From assembly GCA_016215115.1 (NCBI GenBank), contig JACRLN010000021.1, positions 50,196 to 114,195 on the forward strand: a DNA stretch of 64,000 nucleotides, written 5' to 3'. Source of the stretch: Nitrospirota bacterium. Lineage in GTDB: Bacteria > Nitrospirota > Thermodesulfovibrionia > UBA6902. Made by a program: the position numbers and the translations under genes. Under the pieces are notes generated by a model. It had not been told where the DNA came from, made no database searches, and saw only the letters and a list, made by a program, of their open reading frames with translations. Numbering within the stretch: the stretch's first letter is position 1; the number at the start of each line of letters is the position of its first letter. Of this stretch, positions 36,144 to 45,314 are shown in pieces.

Positions 36144-37488
36144 ATTATTTTTTGCATTCATATTTATTATCCTTCTCGCCCTTCTGTCAAATATCATTTT
36201 TGAAAGACTCATCATGAGGGATTTCGATGTTTTCGTCAGAGGCACGAAAGAGGATCATATATATTGGCTCCTGGCTTCGGTTGAGGGAAGCTACAAAGAC
36301 GGCACATGGAAGCATGATACGCTTCATGAGACTCTTCACTGGGGTTTAATGCTCGGTTTTGAGAGTTACATTGAGGATACCTCAGGCAGCAGGATATTAT
36401 CTTCAACTGATGTTATCTTTTCAATGGATTCATACATGCTGCACAGGATGAATTCATTTCTGAAACTGCCTTCAGGAAAAGGAGACTTTCTGTGGTATCC
36501 ACTGTATGTAGAAGGCAGAGAAATAGGGAAACTGTATTTAAGACCTCTTGAAAGGCTCGGGGCCATCCCTCTCAAGGAAGAGATATTCAGTAAAAGAGGA
36601 AAGGAGTTTCTTGTTATTTCCTTTTTAATAGCCGGTGGAGGAGCTTTATTCATATCAGTCTTTTTCACCGTATTTATTTCCACTCCTGTCAGACGCTTGA
36701 CTTCTGCAGCAGAAAAAATAGCAAGAGGCGAATTTACTATTCAGAAACCTAAACTGCATCGTAAATATAAAGACGAAATTGACAGGCTGACGGAAACTTT
36801 TACTTTTATGGCCGAAGCACTGAAAAGAGAGGATCTTTTGAGAAAGCATCTGACATCCAATATCACCCACGAATTAAGAACACCGTTAACAATTATCAAG
36901 GGGAATCTTGAGGCAGTCGAAGATGGTGTAATTTCAGATCCCAATGAAGTAATAAAGAATATAAGTTCAGAAATCCAAAGGATGATTTCTCTTGTTGAGG
37001 GGATAGAGGATATAACAAGAGCTGAGGCAAGTTTTTTTAAAAGAGGTGATACAGAGGAAATTGATCTCAGCGATTTTGTGAAATCAATAGCAGGAGGAAT
37101 GAGAAATCTAATTGAAGAAAAGGGGCTTTTTCTAAAAACCGATGGTCCTTCTATTACTGTAAAAACATATCCTGAAAAGCTTCATATCATTGTTAAAAAT
37201 CTATTGACAAATGCTTTTAAATATACAGATAAGGGGGGGATAACAATACAATGGGGGAAGCACAATCATAGCAATACCGAAGGATTTTACCTTTATGTTG
37301 AAGATACAGGAAAAGGGATTGAACGTGATAACATTTCAAGAATCTTTGAAAGGTTTTATAAAGACAAGGAATCGTCAGGGAAAGGATTAGGGCTTGCTAT
37401 AGCAAAGGAACTAACTGAAGTAATGGAGGGAAAGATCGAAGTTGAAAGTACACCCGGTAAGGGATCGAAATTTACCGTTATATTTTGA
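36133..37488 (+). CDS. Sensor histidine kinase
   Basis: The 451-residue protein has a membrane helix near 5-25, a periplasmic region of ~130 residues, a second membrane helix (~158-182), HAMP, HisKA with H246 (NITHELRTPLTI) and an ATPase domain with NLLTNAFKYTD, VEDTGKGI and GKGLGLAI. The start ATG at 36133 overlaps the regulator stop; the longer frame from 36100 is within the regulator and less likely. The periplasmic domain has no recognised sensor fold. Confidence 0.93.
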   Translation: MRTKLFFAFIFIILLALLSNIIFERLIMRDFDVFVRGTKEDHIYWLLASVEGSYKDGTWKHDTLHETLHWGLMLGFESYIEDTSGSRILSSTDVIFSMDSYMLHRMNSFLKLPSGKGDFLWYPLYVEGREIGKLYLRPLERLGAIPLKEEIFSKRGKEFLVISFLIAGGGALFISVFFTVFISTPVRRLTSAAEKIARGEFTIQKPKLHRKYKDEIDRLTETFTFMAEALKREDLLRKHLTSNITHELRTPLTIIKGNLEAVEDGVISDPNEVIKNISSEIQRMISLVEGIEDITRAEASFFKRGDTEEIDLSDFVKSIAGGMRNLIEEKGLFLKTDGPSITVKTYPEKLHIIVKNLLTNAFKYTDKGGITIQWGKHNHSNTEGFYLYVEDTGKGIERDNISRIFERFYKDKESSGKGLGLAIAKELTEVMEGKIEVESTPGKGSKFTVIF

Positions 37489-37556
37489 TTGCGTATGAAT
37501 TCACATTTTCTTCAATTTGTTTTGTTATCGTATAATACATTTATGAAGGCTGAAAG

Positions 37557-37880
37557 ATGAGACTTGTATTTTCCCTCATATTAATTGTTTCGTTGTTATG
37601 TTTGTCAGTTTCAGGGGTTCTTGCATGGCCTCAGGGGAAACAGGTAACTCCGTATGGTGATTTCTGTCCTCAATGCGGCAAATACGGCGCCTGTAACACA
37701 ATAATGACTGATTACGATGCGGAGAAGGCATTGAAAGACTACTACAATAAAAAAGGATTAAATGTTGAGCTCGGGAAAAAAGGGGGAAGATTTATAAGGG
37801 CCAGAATATATGATAAAATCGGGATAGTTGATATCATTATTTTTGACCGCCAAACAGGGAGAATCAGATCTATTTTTTAA
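37557..37880 (+). CDS. Small secreted cysteine-containing protein
   Basis: The 107-residue protein has a signal peptide (cleavage near VLAWP) and a mature part with CPQCGKYGAC at about residues 38-47, followed by a basic alpha/beta region (GGRFIRARIYDKIGIVDIII). The three cysteines could bind a metal or form disulfides. No family is recognised. A TATAAT lies about 20 bp before the ATG (near 37530). Its last codons overlap the end of the convergent TlpA-like gene by 4 bp. Confidence 0.65.
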   Translation: MRLVFSLILIVSLLCLSVSGVLAWPQGKQVTPYGDFCPQCGKYGACNTIMTDYDAEKALKDYYNKKGLNVELGKKGGRFIRARIYDKIGIVDIIIFDRQTGRIRSIF

Positions 37881-38452
37881 CCTGCTTCCATCAATTTTTT
37901 AATGAGCAATTTCATCTCCTCATTATCCCATTCCCTGTAACCGAGGGCCGCTCCGACCAGATATCCGTTAGTGTCAATAATGAATTTCGCAGGGGTTGAA
38001 CGGACACCATACAGATTGCTTACTTCACTATTTTCATCAAGCAGATTCTCATAGGAAAGCCCATACTGCTGTACCTGACGCAGCACCAAATCCCTGTTTT
38101 CTTGTATATCAATGCCGAGAATTACAAACTGTTTACCGCTGAAACTCTGATGCAGGTTTTCTAGGGAAGGCAACTCCTTCCTGCACCATGGTCACCATGT
38201 GGCCCAGAAACTCAGAAGAACAACCTTCCCGCGATATCGACTGATACTTACCCTTTCGCCTTTCACAGAAAGCAGTTCAAAATCAGGGGCACTGGCTGGA
38301 TGTGTGATATGCTGAATGTTCATTCCAGCCATCAAATCGGCAATTGTTGAGTTACCCTTTGTTTGTTCCCCGGTTTTGTCCTTAGTACATGCAAATAAAA
38401 TCAGGGCGAGAAAACATACCATTATAATAGAGAAATATATTTTTTTATTCAT
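37877..38452 (-). CDS. TlpA/ResA-like thioredoxin lipoprotein with in-frame UGA (probable selenoprotein)
   Basis: One frame from ATG 38452 to the stop at 37877 gives 191 residues if UGA at 38194-38192 is read as selenocysteine 87. The order is lipoprotein signal (LALILFAC), SAPDFELLSV ... KVVLLSFWATW, then U-P-W-C90-RKELP, and the C-terminal redoxin half (FVILGIDIQENRDLV, YGVRSTPAKFIIDTNG). TlpA/ResA proteins have WCxxC here, so UGA falls exactly on the first active-site cysteine. The rest of the frame is intact, with no other lesion. A 17-nt hairpin begins 10 nt after the UGA. The alternative is a single nonsense mutation. A membrane-anchored thiol-disulfide or selenol reductase role is likely. 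Confidence 0.78.
38165..38181 (-). promoter_or_regulatory. Candidate bacterial SECIS hairpin
   Basis: In the reverse-strand message, GGAAGG pairs with CCUUCC around an AGUUG loop. The stem starts 10 nt after the UGA codon and the loop starts 16 nt after it, with G as its second base. Bacterial SECIS elements need a stem-loop at about this distance with a G near the start of the apical loop. Flanking UGCAGG and CCUGCA can pair instead as an outer stem. Confidence 0.6.
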
Positions 38453-38492
38453 GTCATTAAACTGATTTTTTTGATAAATTTGCACTGCTATT

Positions 38493-38639
38493 ATTAATGA
38501 ATTCATAAGTAAAGACACATAAATGAATCGTCATGCCCGAAGTTCTTAATCGGGCATCCAGTTCTTTAGCGTCTGGATTCCCGCTCAACGGACTGCGGGA
38601 ATGACAATCTATGTGGCTTTACTTATGACCGTCTTAGTA
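38493..38639. repeat. MITE-like element, copy 1
   Basis: A 147-bp element with long terminal inverted repeats: ATTAATGA...TCATAAGTAAAGACACATA at the left and TATGTGGCTTTACTTATGAC...TTAGT at the right. The interior contains CGTCATGCCCGAAGT, GGGCATCCAG and GGATTCCCGCTCAACG ... CGGGAATGAC. Nearly identical copies lie at 42159 and 52662. No transposase gene is inside. Confidence 0.85.
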
Positions 38640-38687
38640 TATCATACGATTGACCTCATTTATTATCTTTGTTAGTATTTAACAATT

Positions 38688-40040
38688 ATGAAGAAGAATT
38701 TCTATGCAGTTACACTCTTATTAATTTTTATCTTTTCGGGATGCGCGCACACAGTTCGTAACAATATAACTGAAAAAGACGGCGCTCTTTATAAAGAGGT
38801 CCTCCCAAACGGGCTTAAAGTATTTGCCCTCAAAGACCCTAACGCCCCTCTTGCTGTTTTTCAGATATGGTACAACGCAGGTTCAATTAATGAGCAGGTC
38901 GGCAAGACAGGGCTCGCTCACCTGCTTGAGCATCTTATGTTCAAAGGCACGCCTGATTATGGACCCAAGATGTTTTCAAAGATTATTAGCAGGGCCGGAG
39001 GGGTTGACAATGCAGGAACAAACAAAGACTATGTGTTCTATCACCAAAAGCTTGCACCCGACAAACTGTATCTTTCCATAGACCTCGAGGCAGACAGAAT
39101 GCGGAATTTAATCATGGATCCTAAAGAGACTCTTGCGGAAAGAGACGTTGTGATGGAAGAGCGCAGGATGCGCAATGAAGATGATCCGCAAAGCACGGTT
39201 TATGAAGAGGTAATGGCTGCTGCATTTAAGAACAGTCCATACAGGTGGCCCGTGATTGGCTGGATGCAGGATTTAAGAAAGATAACAAGGGACGACACCT
39301 GGGCCTTTTACAAAAAATATTATGTGCCGAATAATGCAATAATAATTATTGCCGGTAATATCGATGTGAATTCTTTGATGCAAAAGATTAGAAGTGAATT
39401 CGGCAGCATCCCTAAAGGAGAAGATATAATAAATCCCGATATAGATGAACCCGAACAGTTTGGAGAAAGAAGGCTGTATGTAAAAAAAGAGGCTGAATTG
39501 CCTTATGTGCTTTGTGCATACAAGGCTCCGAACCTTTTTAATGAAGACAGCTTGGCCCTTGAGGTGCTTGCCGGTGTGCTTTCCGGAGGAAAGAGTTCGA
39601 GGATGTACAAGAGTTTAATCGATGAAAAACGGATTGCGCTGTCAGCAGATGTATCGTACAGCAGCCTTGAGAAATACCCTTCCCTTTTTTATCTTGATGC
39701 AACAGCATTACCCGGTAAATCAATCGATGAAGTTGAAAAGGCTTTATATGAAGAAGTTGATAGAATAAAGAAGGAGCCACCGGCTGAACTGGAAGTTCAG
39801 AAGGCAAAAAACCAGATTGAAGCAGGTTTTCTTATGGGACAGGATTCCCTTTTCTTTCAGGCAGAGATTATAGCAATGTTTGAAATGCTTGGAGACAGAA
39901 AACTTAAAGATAAATATTTTGAAGGAATAAGAAAGGTCACACCACAGGATGTTCAGCGTGTGGCACAGACATATCTTGTTGAGGATAAACGGACAGTCGG
40001 AATTTTGGTGCCCGTGAAGAAAGTTGGAAGTGAAAAGTGA
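38688..40040 (+). CDS. M16-family zinc peptidase, catalytic lipoprotein
   Basis: The 450-residue protein has a lipoprotein signal (LLIFIFSGC19) and the inverted zinc-binding motif H78-L-L-E81-H82 (GLAHLLEHLMFKGT), so the catalytic site is complete. It belongs to the pitrilysin/insulinase-like M16 family; the C-terminal half (VLAGVLSGGKSSRMYKSL) is the substrate-binding repeat. Its partner M16 gene follows with a 4-bp overlap. Together they probably form a periplasmic two-subunit peptidase. Confidence 0.93.
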   Translation: MKKNFYAVTLLLIFIFSGCAHTVRNNITEKDGALYKEVLPNGLKVFALKDPNAPLAVFQIWYNAGSINEQVGKTGLAHLLEHLMFKGTPDYGPKMFSKIISRAGGVDNAGTNKDYVFYHQKLAPDKLYLSIDLEADRMRNLIMDPKETLAERDVVMEERRMRNEDDPQSTVYEEVMAAAFKNSPYRWPVIGWMQDLRKITRDDTWAFYKKYYVPNNAIIIIAGNIDVNSLMQKIRSEFGSIPKGEDIINPDIDEPEQFGERRLYVKKEAELPYVLCAYKAPNLFNEDSLALEVLAGVLSGGKSSRMYKSLIDEKRIALSADVSYSSLEKYPSLFYLDATALPGKSIDEVEKALYEEVDRIKKEPPAELEVQKAKNQIEAGFLMGQDSLFFQAEIIAMFEMLGDRKLKDKYFEGIRKVTPQDVQRVAQTYLVEDKRTVGILVPVKKVGSEK

Positions 40041-41398
40041 GAAGTGAGAAGTTAAAAGAACTTAAAAATCATATATTCCTTTTTGTATTTTTACTGCTTA
40101 CTGCTTACTGCTTACTGCTTACTAATGCTTATGCCCTTGACGTTAAGAGAGAAGTCCTCGATAACAGTCTAACCCTTCTCACTGTAGAAAGACATAACCT
40201 CCCTATAGTCAAGGTTGTTATCGGCATTAAGGCCGGAAGTATAATCGAGCCTGAAGAAAAAGCAGGCCTTGCCAATCTTACTGCAAGTCTTTTAACAGAA
40301 GGTACAAAAAATAGAACAGCCCGTCAGCTTAGTGAAGAAATCGAGTTTGTCGGCGGAGCTGTAGGCGCCTCTGCTGATGATGATTATATTACTGTATCTC
40401 TTTCGGTTTTAAAGAAAGATTTGAATCTCGGTTTTGGATTGCTTTCGGATATAATTTTGAATCCATTATTTCCCGAAAATGAACTTAACAAAAAAAGAGA
40501 ACGCATCAAAGGCAGTTTGAAGGCTCAGGAAGAAGACCCTGAATTTGTTGCATCAAGGGAATTCAAGAAGGCAGTATTTGTTACACATCCGTACGGAAGA
40601 TTAATTCAGGGTACGCCTGAAACTCTTGACATGATTAATAGAAATGACATTGTTAATTTCCATTCGGCATTTTACATTCCCAACAATGCAATAATGTCTG
40701 TCGTAGGTGATATAACACCCGAGGAAGTAAAGAATCTTCTCAAACAATATTTCTCTGAATGGCATGCAAAAGAAAGCAAGATCACTCCTGCGCATTTTTC
40801 AGCAGAAATCGGGAAAAAGAAGATTATTCCAATAGACAAAGACCTTACCCAGGCAAATATTATATTGGGACATTTAGGCATAAGCAGGGATAATCCTGAT
40901 TATTACGCCATATCAGTTATGAATTATATTCTCGGCGGCGGCGGTTTTGAATCAAGACTTATGCAGAATGTGAGGGAGGAAAAAGGTCTCGCATACGATA
41001 TTCACAGTTTTTTTGATGCAAATAAATATAGCGGGACTTTTCAGGTCGGCGTTCAGACAAAGAATGAAACCGCTAATACGGCGATAGATGAAATATTAAA
41101 GGAGATAAAGGAGATCAGTACAACGCCGGTATCTGATGCGGAACTTTCAGACGCAAAGTCATTTCTTACCGGCAGCTTCCCTTTGAGACTCGAAACAGGC
41201 GCCCGAATAGCAAACTTCCTGATTGCGGTAGAATACTATGGACTCGGAATGGACTATATTGACAAATATCCTTCCTATATAAATAGCGTGACTAAAGAGG
41301 ATGTCCTGCGGGTGGCAAAAAAATATCTGGACCCTGATGATTTTATCCTCGTTATCGTGGCGGACCAGATAAAAGCGGGATTGAAAAAAGAATATTGA
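40037..41398 (+). CDS. M16-family peptidase-like subunit (no HxxEH)
   Basis: The 453-residue partner has the M16 fold marks (VKREVLDNSLTLLTVERHNL, GAVGASADDDY, LGGGGFESRLMQNVREEKGL) but lacks the HxxEH zinc motif, as in the inactive subunit of paired M16 enzymes. Start is GTG at 40037, overlapping the stop of the first gene. The signal peptide FLLLTAYCLLLTNAYA is encoded by a 7-bp tandem repeat (40091-40125). Confidence 0.9.
   Translation: MRSEKLKELKNHIFLFVFLLLTAYCLLLTNAYALDVKREVLDNSLTLLTVERHNLPIVKVVIGIKAGSIIEPEEKAGLANLTASLLTEGTKNRTARQLSEEIEFVGGAVGASADDDYITVSLSVLKKDLNLGFGLLSDIILNPLFPENELNKKRERIKGSLKAQEEDPEFVASREFKKAVFVTHPYGRLIQGTPETLDMINRNDIVNFHSAFYIPNNAIMSVVGDITPEEVKNLLKQYFSEWHAKESKITPAHFSAEIGKKKIIPIDKDLTQANIILGHLGISRDNPDYYAISVMNYILGGGGFESRLMQNVREEKGLAYDIHSFFDANKYSGTFQVGVQTKNETANTAIDEILKEIKEISTTPVSDAELSDAKSFLTGSFPLRLETGARIANFLIAVEYYGLGMDYIDKYPSYINSVTKEDVLRVAKKYLDPDDFILVIVADQIKAGLKKEY
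40091..40125. repeat. 7-bp tandem repeat encoding the signal peptide of an M16 subunit
   Basis: About five copies of TTACTGC read as LLLTAYCLLLT, the hydrophobic core of the signal peptide. Upstream GTGAGAAGTGAGAAG at 40037-40051 is another short repeat forming the start codon region. Confidence 0.8.
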
Positions 41399-41493
41399 GC
41401 AGTAATAATATTTATTAATACAATAAGACAATTTTTTATATATAATCATTAAGGCTGGTTGTTGATAAAGACCGTGTAAAGAGGTAATTTTTC

Positions 41494-42135
41494 ATGCTGC
41501 GCACTATAACTCTATTTCTTATAACTCTGTTATTGATGTTATTCATTAACTGCGCGGCCCGTCAGCAAATGTCAACTTTAATAGAGGCCACACTCAAAGA
41601 CGACTATAAAACGGTTCAGGCTTTGCTGGACATGAACAGTGACGTAAACGTTAAAGATTCCCATGGAAGAACCGCCCTGATGTACGCTTCTTCCACGGGC
41701 CTTATCGAAATTGTGAAAATATTGTCAGATAAGGGCGCAGATACAAATGCTAAAGATAAAAACGGCGAAACCTCTTTGATCCTGGCTTGTGCTACAAATT
41801 ATGGCAATATTGTAAAAATATTGCTGGATAAAGGTGCGGATGCAAATGCCAGGACCAATAACGGCGGTACTGCCTTGTTCATCGCTGCTCGGGAAGGTCA
41901 TGAAGACATAGTTAAGGCCTTGCTTGATAAAGGAGCTGATGTGAATGTTAAAAATAATTTTGGCGGGACCGCTTTAATGTACGCCTCCCAGAACGGTCAT
42001 GCCGATATTGTGAAGGAGTTGCTTGACAAAGGCGCGGATGTGAATATTAAGGCCGACAATGGTATGACGGCTCTGGGTAATGCGAGAAATAATAATATAG
42101 TAGAGCTCCTCAAAGAAGCCGGCGCAAAGGAATAA
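41494..42135 (+). CDS. Ankyrin-repeat lipoprotein
   Basis: The 213-residue protein has a signal peptide ending in a lipobox-like INC (LMLFINCAAR) and then five ankyrin repeats of 33 residues, with repeated units of the type DVNVKDSHGRTALMYAS and IVKILLDKGADANAR. The start ATG at 41494 has GAGGT 9 bp before, with a TATAAT-like box near 41440. The repeats probably bind a partner protein at the membrane; the partner is unknown. Confidence 0.9.
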   Translation: MLRTITLFLITLLLMLFINCAARQQMSTLIEATLKDDYKTVQALLDMNSDVNVKDSHGRTALMYASSTGLIEIVKILSDKGADTNAKDKNGETSLILACATNYGNIVKILLDKGADANARTNNGGTALFIAAREGHEDIVKALLDKGADVNVKNNFGGTALMYASQNGHADIVKELLDKGADVNIKADNGMTALGNARNNNIVELLKEAGAKE

Positions 42136-42158
42136 ATACGTTCTCCCGACTGATATAT

Positions 42159-42305
42159 ACTAATGAGTTCATAAGTAAAGACACATAAATTAGGCGTCAT
42201 GCCCGAAGTTCTTAATCGGGCATCCAGTTCTTTAGCTTTCTGGATTCCCGCTCAACGGACTGCGGGAATGACAAGCTATGTGGCTTTACTTATGACCGCT
42301 TTAGT
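42159..42305. repeat. MITE-like element, copy 2
   Basis: A 147-bp element with the same ends as copy 1: ACTAATGAG, TCATAAGTAAAGACACATA, then CTTTACTTATGACCGC and TTAGT. Differences from copy 1 are a few base changes. It lies between the ankyrin gene and the terminator at 42323. Confidence 0.85.
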
Positions 42306-42322
42306 AACTGTACGTAAAAAAA

Positions 42323-42349
42323 GGAGAGAGCAAGGCTCTCTCCTTTTTT
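42323..42349. terminator. Bidirectional rho-independent terminator
   Basis: GGAGAGAGC and GCTCTCTCC form a perfect 9-bp stem with a 3-nt loop; A-runs precede and T-runs follow, so it works on both strands. It ends the + strand ankyrin gene and the reverse-strand porin gene. Confidence 0.85.
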
Positions 42350-42368
42350 CATAAAGTTAGGTTAAACT

Positions 42369-44378
42369 TTAAAATTTATATACAGCAGTAACAAACACTA
42401 CATTTGCGTTATAAGACGAGTCCTTGAAAGCACCGGTAAGATACAAAGGGGCGTCATACTTATAGCCATCAAGCTGAGCATCGGAGTACTTATACTGTTC
42501 ATAGGCATATCCACCGGTAACCGTCAAAGGCTTTGAAACGTTATATACAGCCTTTACACTAACAGCCTGCTTTCTGTAGTCATCCGAATTGGATATATCT
42601 ATGCTGCTGTTTGTTGCACCTCCCGGAATTTCGTCGTTAGGCAGGTGGTAAGTAAAGTCGGCATTGCCGTCCGACTTGACGTTGTCATACTGAAGCGTCA
42701 AGGTCAGTTTTCCGGGAATCGCATAGATATCCGAACCAATTCCGTAGTCGTAATTAACTTCCTCATGCTTCACGTCCCAGTTATAATTATTTACATCTTG
42801 TGGTAATGAAGGATTTTCATTCCCCAGGTCATAGACGCGGTGGAACTGTTTGGCACGGACTTTTTCGTAGTCAAAGTATCCGAAGATCTTGACCATCTTT
42901 CCGGCAGCATAATTGGCGGCGATATTATACTCGTCTCTCTTGTCTTCCCTCAAGCCGATCCCCGTGTCATTATAATCTGTCTTCTTGTATTTATAGCCAA
43001 GCGAGATGTCGAGGTCCTCGAGGGGATTGACTTCACATGATACCTTGTATGTGTCCCGATTAAAGGGGGATACGTCAAACCTGCCCAGATATTTCTCGAT
43101 GGCTTCATCAGGGTCAACACCAGGCCGGTCCGTACGTCTGTTCATCCTCTCGTAACCCGCATTCACCGTGAGGAAATCGAGCCCGGTCCAGCCGAGGTCT
43201 ATACCATATGTATCGTCTTTTCTCTTGTTAACGTCTATTCTATTATCGTAGTTGGTATCCATATGAGCATACTTCGCGGTAAGTTTAATGTTTTGAGGAA
43301 GCCTGAACCCGAGTTGCGTCCCATAGGATGTCTTTTTGTAGGAAAGCAGTTCGTTAGATTCGCCTATAACGGTATCCAATATCTCATCCGATTTGTTCTT
43401 GTCCCGGTAATATTTGTAATAAATCTTGCCATCAAGAAAAGAAACCGGGTTTGAGGTCAGGACAAAATCATAGTTCTTGCTTTTGATCTTACCGTCAAAG
43501 GTCTGATTGGAACATGTAGTGGTGCATGCATTGCCTTCCTCATCGACCAATTTGTAATCTGATTTCGCCTCGGCAATCCCGATATTCGTGCTGAACCTGC
43601 TGTTAAAAGGAAGCATTACAGACCCCTTGAAGCCAATACGGTGATAGTCGTTATCAGCAGGAAGCGTTATAGCCAGAGGTGATGGGGTTGATACGGTTAA
43701 CGACTGATTGTCATTATCGAACTTGCTGTAAAAATAGTTAAGAGAGGCAAAGAAGGGTTTTTTGTTGTATCCCGCCTCCACGCTGAAAGTATCTGTTGTG
43801 TAATCAACCGGTTCAGGCACCTCCATCGAAAACTGTCCTCCTGCTGCCTTGATACCGCTTTTCTCCTCTCTCTGGACTTCTGCATCGATAAAAAACGGAT
43901 TCAGCATATCAAACTTCAGGCCCGCGCCGTAACGTTTTCTTTCTGTAGAATAATCAAATTTATGCCAGGTTGAGACGTCCGAATTTGGAGTTCCTGTAAG
44001 CTTGTCTCTGCCGGCTCCCGAAAGAAACGTTCTTGCGTCGAACGTAATGTTATGGGGTATTTCCATATAGTACATATTGTATTTGAATTTTCCCCACATC
44101 CCTCCCTCGATCATGTATTTTTGGGTATCGTATCCTATATCGTCGGCGTTGAACTTCAGAAAATATTTTTCTCTCTCATAGTTCAGTCCGATGTTGCCAT
44201 AGATACCGTCTTTTGTGTCACCATATTCATTGAACTTGGCCTCATTGCCATTCACATCGACAAGTTGACCTTTTGCAGTTACTTCACCTTCAAACGCTGA
44301 TTCACCTCCAAAGACAGCGCGGAATGGAATCAGGATTACCGCCAGCAAGAAAATCAATATATATAGTCTTAATCTCAT
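42369..44378 (-). CDS. MtrB/PioB-family outer-membrane beta-barrel porin
   Basis: The 669-residue protein has a signal peptide and then alternating amphipathic strands with aromatic ends through to a C-terminal YKF. The first mature segment (SAFEGEVTAKGQLVDVNG) and later TAKYAHMDTNYDNRIDVNKR fit the MtrB/PioB family. Such porins surround a decahaem cytochrome to make an electron conduit across the outer membrane. It follows the decahaem gene by 9 bp on the reverse strand. One CTTTCS pair (ACTTTCSNQTF) suggests a disulfide; the CxxC that marks many MtrB N-termini is absent. Confidence 0.88.
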   Translation of the reverse strand: MRLRLYILIFLLAVILIPFRAVFGGESAFEGEVTAKGQLVDVNGNEAKFNEYGDTKDGIYGNIGLNYEREKYFLKFNADDIGYDTQKYMIEGGMWGKFKYNMYYMEIPHNITFDARTFLSGAGRDKLTGTPNSDVSTWHKFDYSTERKRYGAGLKFDMLNPFFIDAEVQREEKSGIKAAGGQFSMEVPEPVDYTTDTFSVEAGYNKKPFFASLNYFYSKFDNDNQSLTVSTPSPLAITLPADNDYHRIGFKGSVMLPFNSRFSTNIGIAEAKSDYKLVDEEGNACTTTCSNQTFDGKIKSKNYDFVLTSNPVSFLDGKIYYKYYRDKNKSDEILDTVIGESNELLSYKKTSYGTQLGFRLPQNIKLTAKYAHMDTNYDNRIDVNKRKDDTYGIDLGWTGLDFLTVNAGYERMNRRTDRPGVDPDEAIEKYLGRFDVSPFNRDTYKVSCEVNPLEDLDISLGYKYKKTDYNDTGIGLREDKRDEYNIAANYAAGKMVKIFGYFDYEKVRAKQFHRVYDLGNENPSLPQDVNNYNWDVKHEEVNYDYGIGSDIYAIPGKLTLTLQYDNVKSDGNADFTYHLPNDEIPGGATNSSIDISNSDDYRKQAVSVKAVYNVSKPLTVTGGYAYEQYKYSDAQLDGYKYDAPLYLTGAFKDSSYNANVVFVTAVYKF

Positions 44379-44387
44379 ATTCTTCTC

Positions 44388-45308
44388 CTATCTCCTGAAT
44401 GACTTGTCGCCAGTAGAGTTGCTTCCATGTATATTTGTGTGGCAATTCAAACATGCCCGTGACACAAAACGGCGCTTGTAAAAATCGCCATCATCCCCCT
44501 TAAATGAATCGCGGGAATTATACATCGGCATTGTATGAATTCCACCAGCCGATGTATCATGGCAGCTCTGGCAAAGCTGTGGCGGTTTTTTTACCAGCAT
44601 GTAATTGTGGTTGCTCCCATGAACCTGGTGGCAATTCAGGCAGTTCTCCACAACTGGCGGGTGTTCCCATCTGAAGGGTCCTCTTTTTTCTGCATGGCAT
44701 TCATAACAGAGCTCGTTGACAGAGTCGGCCTTTATCATCTTTTCTCCAAAGCCGCCATGAGGATTATGACAGCTTGTACAGCTTATCTTCCCTTCCTTTA
44801 TCGGATGATGAGACTGTTTGTTCACCATTACCCTGATATCCTTGTGGCATGTGAAGCAGAGTTCAGGCTGGGCCGCCTTCAGACTTTTCTCACCGCCGCC
44901 ATGGATAGAATGGCAGTTATCGCAGGAGATACCTGAAGACTTGTGCCTGCCGTTGTCCCAAAAGGCAAGGTGTGTTGTCTCTTCATGACAAGAGAGACAT
45001 TTTGATGATTTACTATTTGCTTCAACTTTTTTGTCGAAACTGAAAATCCCGCCGACGCCCTTTCCGCCTCCTGCATTGGCATGGTCAGCACCGGCGCCAT
45101 GACAGGATTCACAACCCTCTTTTGCAGCCGGCGTTCTTGGATTTACCAGCTTGCCGTGCATACTTTTGTTAAACCCTTCTGTCTTATCATCATGACATCC
45201 CTTGCAGGTCTCAATGCCTGCATAACCTTCGGAGCAAAAAGCAGTACGGATATTCGGCATCACAAAAAAGATAAATAAAGTTAAAGACAAAATCGAAAGT
45301 TTTTTCAT
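44388..45308 (-). CDS. Decahaem cytochrome c, MtrA/DmsE type
   Basis: The 306-residue protein has a signal peptide ending near FCSEG and ten CxxCH sites: CKGCH, CESCH, CLSCH, CDNCH, CFTCH, CTSCH, CYECH, CLNCH, CQSCH and CLNCH. Ten haems over about 300 residues matches MtrA/DmsE/PioA, the periplasmic part of outer-membrane electron conduits. The ATG at 45308 has AAGGAG 6 bp before; GTG at 45314 is in frame but less well placed. The porin gene follows directly, and the large surface cytochrome is divergent. Confidence 0.93.
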   Translation of the reverse strand: MKKLSILSLTLFIFFVMPNIRTAFCSEGYAGIETCKGCHDDKTEGFNKSMHGKLVNPRTPAAKEGCESCHGAGADHANAGGGKGVGGIFSFDKKVEANSKSSKCLSCHEETTHLAFWDNGRHKSSGISCDNCHSIHGGGEKSLKAAQPELCFTCHKDIRVMVNKQSHHPIKEGKISCTSCHNPHGGFGEKMIKADSVNELCYECHAEKRGPFRWEHPPVVENCLNCHQVHGSNHNYMLVKKPPQLCQSCHDTSAGGIHTMPMYNSRDSFKGDDGDFYKRRFVSRACLNCHTNIHGSNSTGDKSFRR

Positions 45309-45314
45309 ATACAC

